From positions 1 to 14,024 of the forward strand of contig JANOBJ010000352.1 in the NCBI GenBank assembly GCA_031411575.1: a DNA stretch of 14,024 nt, given 5' to 3'. Both the position numbers and the translations under genes were made by a program. This stretch comes from JANOBJ01 sp031411575 (GTDB lineage: Bacteria > Pseudomonadota > Gammaproteobacteria > Burkholderiales > Burkholderiaceae_C). The notes under the pieces are model-generated. The model did not search any database. It had not been told where the DNA came from and saw nothing but the letters and a program-made list of their open reading frames with translations. Below, piece after piece: positions 1 through 6,510 of the stretch; positions within the stretch are counted from its first letter, which is position 1, and each line of letters opens with the position of its first letter.

Positions 1-1041
1 TACAGCCCCACCACGGGCGACGAAACCAACCCCGGCTTCTTCCAGAGCCTGCTCACCTTCTTTGCCCAGCTCTGGAGCCCCGCCACCACCAACCCCGAAA
101 AACTCGGCTACGCCTACATCTACGGGGCACCGGGAACACAGACGGCCGATACCCTGCTGGGTGAATACGGCAGTGGCGGGGCCAACAGCGCGGGCAGCGC
201 CATTCATGTGTATCTGCCGACCCCGAACGGGCCCATGCCCATGGCCGCTTTCATCAACGGGGCCAAACATGCGGTGCACAGCGACCATCTGAACACTCCC
301 AGAAAGCTCACCCGGGCCAACAGCTGGGTGGCCTGGCAGTGGGCCTACAGTGCGTTTGGCGATCAACCGCCGACTCATGCAGCTGACCGGTATGTGAACC
401 CGCTGACCACGACCAATGCCGGCACCACCAGCATCCCCAGGATCGAGTTCAACCTGCGCTATCCGGGGCAGGTGTTCGACAAGGAATCCAATCTCAGTTA
501 CAACTACTTCAGGAGCTACCGGGCCAGTGATGGGCGGTATACGCAGAGTGATCCGATTGGGTTGGAGGGGGGGTGGAATCGGTTTGGGTATTCTTTGCAA
601 AATCCGTTTCGATACTTTGATCCACAAGGGTTGTGGGAAGTGACGGTCGAGTTTTACGGTCCTGTGGGCGGCGGAATCTCTTTTGGACGCGACCCCAATA
701 CTGGCCAAGGATTTTTGGGCTGCAAAGTAGGTGTCGGATTTGGGGGTGGCGTAACCTACGACCCATTAGGTGGCCGACCTGGCGGATCAAGCGCCACGCC
801 AGGCAAAGGGGGGCTGACACTCGGGATTGCTGTCGACGCCGGAGGCACTGTTGGCGCTGGAGGAGTCGGCGTGAGCGGGCAAATGTCCGGAAGCCGTGGG
901 TACGACTTTGGTGCAGGGCGACAGTACAACGAGCCTTCGGCTAAAGGTAACGCGGGCTATTCACCGGGATCTAAATCTGGAGTGTCTGTCGGGGGATCAA
1001 TTGGCGTCCAGGGCACGATTTACGATTCGAGGCGCAAGTAG
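1..1041 (+). CDS. RHS-repeat protein, C-terminal fragment with variable tail
   Basis: The frame is open from base 1, so the N-terminal part of a large RHS/YD-repeat protein lies upstream of the window; 346 residues are visible. RHS proteins form a beta-cocoon shell that carries a variable C-terminal domain, often a contact-dependent or type VI-delivered toxin. The core signature is clear: HSDHLNTPRKLT, WQWAYSAFGD, FNLRYPGQVFDKESNLSYNYFRSY, SDPIGLEGGWNRFGY and the closing FDPQGLWE (core ends near base 640). The remaining ~133 residues are unrelated to the core and very rich in Gly and Ser (for example GGGISFGR, GVGFGGGVTYD, GGTVGAGGVGVSG). I recognise no nuclease or other catalytic motif there. 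Base composition falls in the tail compared with the core, as expected for swapped RHS tips. The next gene starts on the base after the stop. The RHS identity is secure; toxic activity of the tail is inference. Confidence 0.9.
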   Translation, partial: YSPTTGDETNPGFFQSLLTFFAQLWSPATTNPEKLGYAYIYGAPGTQTADTLLGEYGSGGANSAGSAIHVYLPTPNGPMPMAAFINGAKHAVHSDHLNTPRKLTRANSWVAWQWAYSAFGDQPPTHAADRYVNPLTTTNAGTTSIPRIEFNLRYPGQVFDKESNLSYNYFRSYRASDGRYTQSDPIGLEGGWNRFGYSLQNPFRYFDPQGLWEVTVEFYGPVGGGISFGRDPNTGQGFLGCKVGVGFGGGVTYDPLGGRPGGSSATPGKGGLTLGIAVDAGGTVGAGGVGVSGQMSGSRGYDFGAGRQYNEPSAKGNAGYSPGSKSGVSVGGSIGVQGTIYDSRRK

Positions 1042-1338
1042 ATGAAACCAGGGCTAACTTCAAAAGCTTGGCTAGCTGTGGTCGTCGGGTCGGCGGGAAT
1101 AGGAGGCGCATGGGCATGGGCACTTGGCTCCAAGGATGCGGATGCTGCACAAGACTTCCTTATCCAGTCTCCGACCTTGCAAGAGAAGTACGGGCGCATA
1201 AGCCACCCGCTACTAGCAGGTTTCCGCATCTCTGAATCGCGATCTCAACTGACATACTGGGTCAAGACGCGAGATGGTCGGGTTTTCGTCACGTTGGTCG
1301 TTGACAAGACTACCCAGCCTTGGACAGTACGCGAATAG
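1042..1338 (+). CDS. Small membrane-anchored protein, candidate RHS-associated immunity protein
   Basis: A 98-residue protein whose ATG follows the RHS stop codon with no gap; a GAGG about nine bases upstream, inside the RHS gene, is a good ribosome binding site. The N-terminus has one hydrophobic segment (about residues 9-28, WLAVVVGSAGIGGAWAWALG), so it is probably an inner-membrane anchor with a soluble domain facing the periplasm. The rest contains SPTLQEKYGRI, GFRISE and a closing VFVTLVVDKTTQPWTVRE. That pattern (xSPxVxxxxG near the membrane, terminal strand ending in xxWxV) recalls small Coa1-like bacterial proteins, but I hold this loosely. Placement directly behind a variable RHS tip is the usual position of a cognate immunity gene. 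The protein may simply be a hypothetical passenger. Confidence 0.7.
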   Translation: MKPGLTSKAWLAVVVGSAGIGGAWAWALGSKDADAAQDFLIQSPTLQEKYGRISHPLLAGFRISESRSQLTYWVKTRDGRVFVTLVVDKTTQPWTVRE

Positions 1339-1601
1339 GTTCGGCTCGGGCAGATTGTCAGTTCTGATCCAGTCTGAGAATTATGTCTGGCATTGCAACG
1401 TTGCAAAAAGTCCGCAACCGCCAACGTACGATTCTCTCCACAAGATCCAACATCCTAAATTGCTATGAAAAACATAGCTATTCACGTCCACCCAGCGCGC
1501 ACAAGAAGCATATTTCATTCGAAAAACGTCTTTTCCACCGCCCCCAGCAGTCGAAATTCACGGTGGGCTTGGACGTGGCGATGCAGCTGTCTCGGTGCTC
1601 G
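1339..1601. other. Gene-free lower-GC gap between convergent genes
   Basis: About 260 bases between the end of the 98-aa gene and the vapC stop. The stretch is clearly less GC-rich than the chromosome-like genes to the right. I see no convincing gene, tRNA or insertion-sequence end. The one structured element is the short hairpin at 1462-1478. The composition fits accessory DNA linked to the RHS tip. Confidence 0.6.
1462..1478. repeat. Short perfect hairpin GCTATG-N5-CATAGC
   Basis: Perfect 6-bp stem (GCTATG / CATAGC) with an AAAAA loop. It has no T-tract on either side, so it is not a textbook terminator. It resembles the TTGCTAT...ATAGC short palindromes that I recall as frequent in Comamonadaceae genomes. 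Related copies lie at 6464-6480 and, less perfectly, within 3845-3866. Confidence 0.5.
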
Positions 1602-2012
1602 TCAGTGGTCGCTGACCCAGTTGTCTACGCGCAGGCCCGGGTAGGCCGTGAAGTCGGCTTCGTTGTTGGTGACGAGCGTCACGTTCAGCGCAATGGCGTG
1701 GGCGGCGATCAGTTTGTCCAGGGCGTCGCGCTTGCGCTCGCGGGTCGCGTGGCGAGTCGGGCCGTAGGCGCGTGCGGCTTTGGCCTCGAATGGCGCCACC
1801 AGAATGTCTTCCAGCAGACTGTCGAGTGCCGCTCGGTTGTGGGCCTGCGCCTCGCCCGAGCAAGTAACGCCGTGTTCCAGCTCGGCCAGCGTGATCGCGG
1901 AGATCACGACGTCGCCCACAAAGCACCCGGCAAAGCGCTGCGCCACTTCGGGTGGTTGGTGCTTCATCAGGTAGATACAGATGTTGGTGTCGAGCATGTA
2001 TTGGGGGCTCAT
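1602..2012 (-). CDS. vapC: VapC-type PIN-domain ribonuclease toxin
   Basis: A 136-residue PIN-domain protein, the usual length for VapC toxins, which cleave tRNA or other RNA in a metal-dependent way and are neutralised by VapB. The acidic active site is visible: MLDTNICIYLM with Asp8, LAELEHGV with Glu44, DALDKLIAAHA with Asp99, then TNNEADF near residues 115-121. All expected catalytic residues are present, so the toxin should be functional. Its ATG overlaps the antitoxin stop in an ATGA arrangement (2009-2012), giving translational coupling with antitoxin first. The closest recognised relatives are FitB/VapC-type PIN toxins; the RNA target cannot be read from sequence. Confidence 0.93.
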   Translation of the reverse strand: MSPQYMLDTNICIYLMKHQPPEVAQRFAGCFVGDVVISAITLAELEHGVTCSGEAQAHNRAALDSLLEDILVAPFEAKAARAYGPTRHATRERKRDALDKLIAAHAIALNVTLVTNNEADFTAYPGLRVDNWVSDH

Positions 2013-2245
2013 AGCGCGTCACGCTCGCCTTCGCGGTTGTCGCCCCGGCCCTCGACCATGAAATCGGCGGAGAACGCGGCCAGCTTGGCCATCACGTCGC
2101 CCATGCGGCGCGGCGCCGGTCGAATGCGCAGTTCGTCGCCCACACGCTCGATCACCAAATCGATGTCCCAAACGGGGTAGGCCAACTCGGCCGGGATGCG
2201 CACGGCTTGCGAGTTGCCGTTCTTGAAGATGCGGGTGGTGGTCAT
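2009..2245 (-). CDS. vapB: VapB-type antitoxin with AbrB/MazE-like DNA-binding domain
   Basis: A 78-residue antitoxin. The N-terminus MTTTRIFKNGNSQAVRIPAE is the swapped-hairpin AbrB/MazE fold seen in VapB proteins (F-x-N-G-x-S-Q-A-V-R-I-P), used for dimerisation and operator binding. The C-terminal half (about residues 45-78, rich in Arg, Asp and Glu) would wrap around and block VapC. It is the first gene of the pair and overlaps vapC by four bases. No strong Shine-Dalgarno sequence precedes the ATG. Perfect and interrupted TGTACAT palindromes just upstream are the probable autoregulatory operator. Confidence 0.92.
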   Translation of the reverse strand: MTTTRIFKNGNSQAVRIPAELAYPVWDIDLVIERVGDELRIRPAPRRMGDVMAKLAAFSADFMVEGRGDNREGERDAL

Positions 2246-2261
2246 GGGGGCTTACGTGAAG

Positions 2262-2316
2262 GATGTACATGTACATCTTAACGTTTTCGACACCAAATGT
2301 ACATACATGGATGTAC
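2262..2316 (-). promoter_or_regulatory. vapBC promoter/operator region with TGTACAT palindromes
   Basis: Begins 17 bases upstream of the vapB ATG. At 2262-2277 is a perfect 16-bp palindrome, GATGTACATGTACATC. At 2299-2316 an interrupted palindrome (GTACAT, six bases, ATGTAC) repeats the same half-site. Repeated operators of this type are expected for VapBC conditional cooperativity. I could not place a convincing -35/-10 pair, so the exact promoter position is open. Confidence 0.6.
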
Positions 2317-2360
2317 TAGCAACGGCGACGGGAGCGCGACGCCGCGCCGAGGGCACCCCC

Positions 2361-2885
2361 TCAGCTGTTCGCCCGCCGCTTCAGCCAGCGCATCAGCCCG
2401 CCGACCAGCGGCAGCTTTTCGTACAGTTCTTCGGCGGCGTCCCAGTAGTCGCGGTGGTAGGCGATGCGGGGAAGGCCGTCGGGGCCAGGGGCGAACTTGA
2501 GGTGGGAGCCGCCGCGCACGGTCTGCTCGACGCTGGTGGCGAAGCGCTTGAAGCGGAACTTGAAATCCCAGGTCAGAAAGCAGCGCGGGCCGTCGATCAC
2601 GCGGCTGGTGATGACGAAGCGCGGGTCGTGCAGCGTCACGTACATGTGGCTGAAGATGCGCTGCACCTCGGCCAGGCCGCGCACTTCGTTGAACGGGTCC
2701 TTGAACCACACGTCGGGCGTGTAGAACTCGCCAAAGCGCGCCACGCTGTCGGGCGTGAGGGCCTCGAAGAATTCGACCACGCGCTGCACGGTGGCGGCAT
2801 CGGTGGGGGCGGCCGGCGGCGGTGTCGGCGGCATGGCGGCCAGCGTGGTGGGGGTCGTTGAGGGGGCTGGCGCGGTGTCGGGCAT
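2361..2885 (-). CDS. NTF2/SnoaL-like fold protein
   Basis: A 174-residue protein starting at ATG (MPDTAPAPS); the frame extends to a TTG at 2927, but the ATG with GGAA just upstream fits better. The first ~28 residues are a Pro/Ala/Thr-rich low-complexity leader. From about TDAATVQRVVEFFEAL onwards it is a SnoaL/NTF2-like cone-shaped fold: FYTPDVWFKDPFNEVRG, VQRIFSHMYVTLHDPRF, CFLTWDFKFRFKRF, RGGSHLKF, HRDYWDAAEELYEKLP. Related proteins are enzymes (isomerases, cyclases, hydratases) or ligand-binding domains, and the activity here is unknown. It lies 50 bases behind the short-chain dehydrogenase on the same strand and is probably co-transcribed with it. NTF2-like and SDR genes accompany DUF1365, Cfa and DUF3833 genes in many proteobacteria, which is the basis for placing it in the lipid-modification cluster. 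Confidence 0.85.
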   Translation of the reverse strand: MPDTAPAPSTTPTTLAAMPPTPPPAAPTDAATVQRVVEFFEALTPDSVARFGEFYTPDVWFKDPFNEVRGLAEVQRIFSHMYVTLHDPRFVITSRVIDGPRCFLTWDFKFRFKRFATSVEQTVRGGSHLKFAPGPDGLPRIAYHRDYWDAAEELYEKLPLVGGLMRWLKRRANS

Positions 2886-2935
2886 GGGCGTTCCGGGGCG
2901 GTGGCGGGCCGCTTGATCTTGCCTCAAGGCGCGCC

Positions 2936-3835
2936 TTACAGGCCGGTGAATTTGCGGATCGCGGGGAAATACAGGCGGTAGGGCAGCAGGCGCATCAGCT
3001 TCATCCAGGCGGTGAAGCGCTTGGGAAAGTGGATTTCAAAGTCACCGCGGCCCCAACCTTTCAGGATTTCCTGCGCGGCCTGCTCGGGCGTCAGCAGCGC
3101 GGGCATCTTGAACTGGTTTTGCGCGGTGAGCGGGGTTTCCACAAAGCCGGGGTTGATGACGCTGACGGCAATGCCGCTGGGCTGCAGATCGAGGTACAGG
3201 GTTTCGGCCAGGTTGATGAGGGCAGCCTTGGTCGGCCCGTAGGCCAGGCTTTTGGGCAGGCCGCGAAAGCCCGCCACGCTGGAGACCAGGCTGATGTGGC
3301 CCACCGGTTGCCGCGCGGCGCCCGGTGCGGCGGCGGCCTGCACGAAGCTGGCGCCGCCGGGTGCGCCGGTGGCCGCGGTGCTGCCACTAGTGCCGGTGGC
3401 ACCCACGCCGCCCGCCGGGTGGCCGGCGTGCGCGGCGCGCGACAGCAGGTGTGGCAGCACGGCGTCCAGCACGTACAGCGCGCCGGTGTAGTTGACCTGC
3501 TCGTGCATCAGCATCTCGTCCAGGCTGAATTCGGTGGCGCGCAGCTCGCGGTAGTAGCCGGCGCAATAGACCACATGGTCGAGTGGCGTGGTGGCAAAAA
3601 TCTGCTGCGCGGCGGCCTTGATCTGCGCGGCGTCGGCCACGTCCAGCGGCAGCGCCACCGCGCCGGCGTGCTGCGTCACAAAGCGGTCGAGCGCGGCGCG
3701 ACCGCGCGCTGACACATATACCCGGGCGCCGCGCGCGTGCAGCGCCGAGGCGGTGGCGCGCCCGATGCCGGTGGACGCACCGACCAGCCACACCGTCTTG
3801 CCACGCCAGTCCGGCATCGGAGGATTAAGGGGCAT
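2936..3835 (-). CDS. Short-chain dehydrogenase/reductase with a low-complexity insert
   Basis: A 299-residue classical SDR. It has the cofactor loop GASTGIGR (residues 19-26), the NAG-like CAG after strand 4 (VVYCAGYY, 89-95), Asn115, the catalytic Ser in SLVSSVAGF (about 182-190) and YGPTK (Tyr199, Lys203). The NPGFVETPLT motif near 228-237 is also typical. R41-type residues after strand 2 (YVSARGR) suggest NADP(H), though this is not decisive. Between about 134 and 178 lies an Ala/Gly/Thr-rich insert that classical SDRs lack; without it the protein would be a normal ~255 residues. The C-terminus (WMKLMRLLPYRLYFPAIRKF) is basic and amphipathic and could touch membrane. It is the first gene of a short SDR to NTF2-like unit behind an AT-rich promoter region. 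The substrate is not evident; a lipid or aldehyde derivative is a guess from context. Confidence 0.92.
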   Translation of the reverse strand: MPLNPPMPDWRGKTVWLVGASTGIGRATASALHARGARVYVSARGRAALDRFVTQHAGAVALPLDVADAAQIKAAAQQIFATTPLDHVVYCAGYYRELRATEFSLDEMLMHEQVNYTGALYVLDAVLPHLLSRAAHAGHPAGGVGATGTSGSTAATGAPGGASFVQAAAAPGAARQPVGHISLVSSVAGFRGLPKSLAYGPTKAALINLAETLYLDLQPSGIAVSVINPGFVETPLTAQNQFKMPALLTPEQAAQEILKGWGRGDFEIHFPKRFTAWMKLMRLLPYRLYFPAIRKFTGL

Positions 3836-3946
3836 GACAAATCTCTATACTATTATTAATATAGCAAACTATGACCGCGGGGTGCGGACAACAAGGCTAT
3901 TTGGGTCATAAATCGGCTTGAAACGGGGTACCAGGGTGGCCGGGTG
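3836..3946 (-). promoter_or_regulatory. AT-rich promoter/operator region upstream of the SDR gene
   Basis: Gap between the DUF3833 stop and the SDR start. Bases 3843-3870 are strikingly AT-rich in otherwise GC-rich DNA. The 20-base dyad CTATACTATTATTAATATAG at 3845-3864 pairs in eight of ten positions and contains -10-like hexamers (TATATT and TATAGA on the minus strand). No good -35 is spaced correctly for any of them, which would suit an activator-dependent or repressed promoter. It implies the SDR and NTF2-like genes can be transcribed separately from the upstream operon. Confidence 0.45.
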
Positions 3947-4486
3947 TCAGCGCTTGGTGAACGAGAGCGTCACTTCGCCCAGCCGCACGCCAAACTTGCT
4001 CATGGTGGCTTTGTTGAGCATCACCTTGTCGGTCACCAGGTACATCCAGTCGTCAAACTGGACCTCGTAGGTTTTACCGTCCACCGGCAGCGACAAGGTG
4101 TAGGCCCAGTAAAACGCGTTGCCGCGCGCCTGGCCGTTGGCAATGCCCACCACGTCGTCGGCGCGGCCGGTGTACTTGCCGTCGGGCAGTGCGGTCAGGC
4201 GCCAGATGCGCTTTTGCCTGGTGCCGTCGGAGTAGCTGAAGTCTTCGTCCAGCACGCCCTGGTCGCCCTGCCAGCTGCAGTTCATCACCACCGTGAAGCG
4301 GCGCACCACCTTGCCCGACCGGTCGGTGAAGACGCCATAGGCATCGAGCACGCCGTTGAAATAGGTGCGCAGGTCGAGCACGGGTTTTTCGGCGGCGTAG
4401 TCGGCAATCTGCTGCGAGGCGCAACCGGCCAGGCCAACCGTAGCGGCCGAGGCGGCGGCCGCGGACAGGAGCAAGCGTCGTTTCAT
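3947..4486 (-). CDS. DUF3833 lipoprotein
   Basis: A 179-residue lipoprotein. The N-terminus MKRRLLLSAAAASAATVGLAGC is a type II signal peptide with lipobox LAGC, predicting lipidation at Cys22. The mature part matches the DUF3833 family as I know it: LRTYFNGVLDAYGVFTDRSG, WQGDQGVLDEDFSYSDGTRQ, WRLTALPDGKYTGRADDVVG, NAFYWAYTLSLPVDGKTYEV and DDWMYLVTDKVMLNKATMSK. The function is unknown. It may bind or present a lipid in the periplasm, because the family travels with Cfa-like methyltransferases and DUF1365 proteins. Its ATG overlaps the stop of the MFS gene (ATGA at 4483-4486), so it is translationally coupled to the transporter. Asp at mature position +2 (the usual inner-membrane retention signal) is absent, so outer-membrane sorting is likely. 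Confidence 0.9.
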   Translation of the reverse strand: MKRRLLLSAAAASAATVGLAGCASQQIADYAAEKPVLDLRTYFNGVLDAYGVFTDRSGKVVRRFTVVMNCSWQGDQGVLDEDFSYSDGTRQKRIWRLTALPDGKYTGRADDVVGIANGQARGNAFYWAYTLSLPVDGKTYEVQFDDWMYLVTDKVMLNKATMSKFGVRLGEVTLSFTKR

Positions 4487-5895
4487 GAAAGCGTCCTTGA
4501 AGGGGATGAGGGGGGCACGACGGTGCGCGCCGGCCGGATCACCAGCGTGTACAGCGCGCCGCCGGCGGCCAGTTTCAGCGCGCAGGGCAGCACGCAGTAG
4601 GCAATGATCAACGCCTCCAGCGCGCCCGCGTCACGCGCGCCGGGCGCGTAGCCAAAGGCGCCCAGCAGCGGCAGCGCCAGGCCGGCGGCCAGCGCCAGGT
4701 TGAGCTTGGTGGCGAAGTTCCACCAGCCGAAGTAGGCGCCCTCGGCCCGGCCGCGGTCGCCGGCGTTGCCGATCACGCCGGCCAGCAGCGCGCTGGGCAA
4801 GGCCAGATCGGTGCCCAGCGCCACGCCCGACAGCGCGCACACCACCAAAAACGGCACCGCGTCGCCCGCGCCCATCTGCGCGGCCCAGACAAACACCGCC
4901 ACCGACAGTGCCATGCCGATGCCCCAGGTGCGCGCCAGCCCGATGCGACGCACCACCTTCAGCCACAGCGGGATCGACAGCGCCGCGCACAAAAAGTAGC
5001 TGCCCAGAAACGCCGGCTCCAGGCTGCGCGGTGCCTGCAGCAAGTCCTGCACAAAAAACAGCACCAGCGTGGCGGGGATCGCGCTGGCGATGCCATTGAG
5101 CATGAAGACCGCCATCAGACGGCGAAACGCGCGGCTGTGGAAGGGGCGCCAGATCGCGCTGGCCGGTCGGGCGGTGGCCGCAGTGGGCAGATGGTTGCCG
5201 GCGGCGGGCGAGCTCTCTTGGGGCGCCCGACGCGGCTGCGGCGAACGGCTCCACGCCCACAGCCCCAGCGCCAGCGCCCCTGCAAAGATGGCCGTGGTGG
5301 CACCCAATCCCAGCAGCACCGGCGTGATGGAGGCCAGCACCACGCCCAGCAGCCCCAGGCCCTCGCGCCAGGCGACGATGCGGCTGCGCTGGGCTTCGTC
5401 GCCGCCCAGCATCGCGCCCCAGGACTGGTGCGCCACGCTGACCGCACTGTAGGCGGCATAGGTCACCATCAGCATCACGGTGGCCCAGATCAGCAAGCCC
5501 TGCGGGTCTCGGACCGCGGGGAAAAACAGCCCCGCAAACCCCGCCGCCAGCACCACCGATGCGGCCGCGCCAAAGACCAGCACCGCGCGGGTGGAGCGCG
5601 CAAACAGCCGGTCGCTCACGGCGCCCAGCAGCGGGTCAATGACGGCGTCAAACAGACGCGCGCCCAGCAGCACCAGGCCCAGCGCGGTCAGCGGCACGCC
5701 AAACGCGGTGGCGTAGTGGTTGGGCAAGATCACATACAGGGGCAGCGCCACAAAGGCCAGCGGCAGGCCGAGCAGCCCGTAGAGCAGGCCGTCGCGGCTG
5801 GAAAAAACCTTCAAAGTGGCTTCATTGGCCGCGCTGAACAGGCTGGCGCGGCCCGGCGAGGCGGCAGCTGCGGGTTGGGCGCGCGCGCGGTTCAT
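4483..5895 (-). CDS. MFS transporter, GPH/MelB-like
   Basis: A 470-residue integral membrane protein with about twelve hydrophobic segments split by a cytoplasmic loop near residues 215-250 (rich in Pro, Ala and Ser). Helix 2 to loop 2-3 carries LFDAVIDPLLGAVSDR, the D-x(3)-DPLxGxxSDR signature of the glycoside-pentoside-hexuronide (MelB-like, MFS_2) family. Members exchange solutes with cations, but many uncharacterised copies sit in lipid-modification clusters, and here the cargo could be a lipid or lipid precursor (inference). It follows the chalcone-isomerase-like gene after 33 bases that contain a GC-rich hairpin, and overlaps the DUF3833 lipoprotein start, suggesting a transporter plus lipoprotein pair. 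No Shine-Dalgarno is evident before the ATG. Confidence 0.88.
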   Translation of the reverse strand: MNRARAQPAAAASPGRASLFSAANEATLKVFSSRDGLLYGLLGLPLAFVALPLYVILPNHYATAFGVPLTALGLVLLGARLFDAVIDPLLGAVSDRLFARSTRAVLVFGAAASVVLAAGFAGLFFPAVRDPQGLLIWATVMLMVTYAAYSAVSVAHQSWGAMLGGDEAQRSRIVAWREGLGLLGVVLASITPVLLGLGATTAIFAGALALGLWAWSRSPQPRRAPQESSPAAGNHLPTAATARPASAIWRPFHSRAFRRLMAVFMLNGIASAIPATLVLFFVQDLLQAPRSLEPAFLGSYFLCAALSIPLWLKVVRRIGLARTWGIGMALSVAVFVWAAQMGAGDAVPFLVVCALSGVALGTDLALPSALLAGVIGNAGDRGRAEGAYFGWWNFATKLNLALAAGLALPLLGAFGYAPGARDAGALEALIIAYCVLPCALKLAAGGALYTLVIRPARTVVPPSSPSRTLS

Positions 5896-5908
5896 GGCAA
5901 TGCTGTGG

Positions 5909-5929
5909 AGCCGGCTGCGGGTGCCGGCT
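5909..5929 (-). other. GC-rich hairpin at the CHI-like/MFS junction
   Basis: Perfect 7-bp stem AGCCGGC / GCCGGCT with a seven-base loop. It starts at the stop codon of the upstream gene and ends 13 bases before the MFS start. It has no T-tract, so full termination is unlikely; attenuation or mRNA end protection inside the operon is possible. Confidence 0.4.
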
Positions 5930-6510
5930 CAGGGCGCGAGCTTGGCCAGCAGCGCCTGGCGCAACTGCGGTTGCGAGGTGTTGGGCGACAGCCAGATGCC
6001 GAAGAACAGCCGCGCAAACTCGGGGTCGCGCACCTCGCCGCTGGACTTGCCATTGGTCAGAAACGTCGCGCCCACGCCGGGCTTGTGCACGCCGGTGATG
6101 CGGTCGCCCTTCCTGACATCGGGGAAGGCCGCCGCCATCGCACGCTGCCAGGCATCGGCCTGCGCGTCGGTGAAGCTGCCGATGCGGCGCATCTCGTCCA
6201 GCGAACGCTGCGCGATCATCGGGCCGGAGAACTCGCGCAGGTAACTCAGTTCCAGCGCAAACGGGTAACGCGCAAATGCATCCGGCTTGAAGCCGGGCGC
6301 CACCCACAGCGCGGCGTCATACACCTGAAAGCCGAACACCCGCAGCCGGCCGCTGCCCGACAGCGTTGCATCGGGCACCGCCGCGCCCAGCTCCTGCGGC
6401 ACGGTGTAGGCCATGCTTTTGGCATGAAAAGTGGCCAACGTGCCCATCAACAGGACGTTCATTGCTATTGATTGAATAGCGTCGCGGCGGGTGACGGCAG
6501 GCGTGTTCAT
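5929..6510 (-). CDS. Secreted chalcone-isomerase-fold protein
   Basis: A 193-residue protein of the bacterial chalcone isomerase-like family, which in bacteria generally lacks flavonoid chemistry and is related to fatty-acid-binding proteins. Recognisable blocks are LSGSGRLRVFGFQVYDAALWV, FALELSYLREFSG, RSLDEMRRIG and FLTNGKSSGEVRDPEFARLFFGIWLSP (the last typical: G-x(3)-D-x(3)-FxxxFFxIWL). Residues 1-34 form a signal peptide ending near KSMA-YTV. TRRDAIQS at residues 7-14 contains a twin arginine, so Tat export is possible but not certain. The coding sequence near the start includes a GCTATT-N5-AATAGC palindrome. Its ATG overlaps the cfa-like stop (6507-6510). Together with the lipoprotein it suggests periplasmic handling of a lipid product. 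Confidence 0.9.
   Translation of the reverse strand: MNTPAVTRRDAIQSIAMNVLLMGTLATFHAKSMAYTVPQELGAAVPDATLSGSGRLRVFGFQVYDAALWVAPGFKPDAFARYPFALELSYLREFSGPMIAQRSLDEMRRIGSFTDAQADAWQRAMAAAFPDVRKGDRITGVHKPGVGATFLTNGKSSGEVRDPEFARLFFGIWLSPNTSQPQLRQALLAKLAP
6464..6480. repeat. GCTATT-N5-AATAGC palindrome inside a signal-peptide coding region
   Basis: Perfect 6-bp stem (GCTATT / AATAGC), loop GATTG, lying within the N-terminal codons of the chalcone-isomerase-like gene (residues AIQSIA). It has the same size and half-site as the hairpin at 1462-1478. Its occurrence inside a gene suggests that the element was tolerated as part of a variable signal peptide. Confidence 0.45.

Noticed and set aside
1462..1478. 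Intrinsic terminator between the 98-aa gene and vapC
   Set aside because: Stem is AT-rich and short and lacks a T-tract on either strand.
1383..2180. 265-codon plus-strand frame across vapBC
   Set aside because: Antisense to the toxin-antitoxin genes, whose PIN and AbrB motifs are unmistakable.
2886..2927. TTG start giving 14 extra residues for the NTF2-like gene
   Set aside because: The ATG at 2885 with nearby GGAA is a better start; the extension is unlike the family.
5137..6471. Long plus-strand open frame (444 codons) opposite the MFS and CHI-like genes
   Set aside because: Arg/Gln/Gly-rich translation without domain features, antisense to two well-supported genes; typical of high-GC shadow frames.
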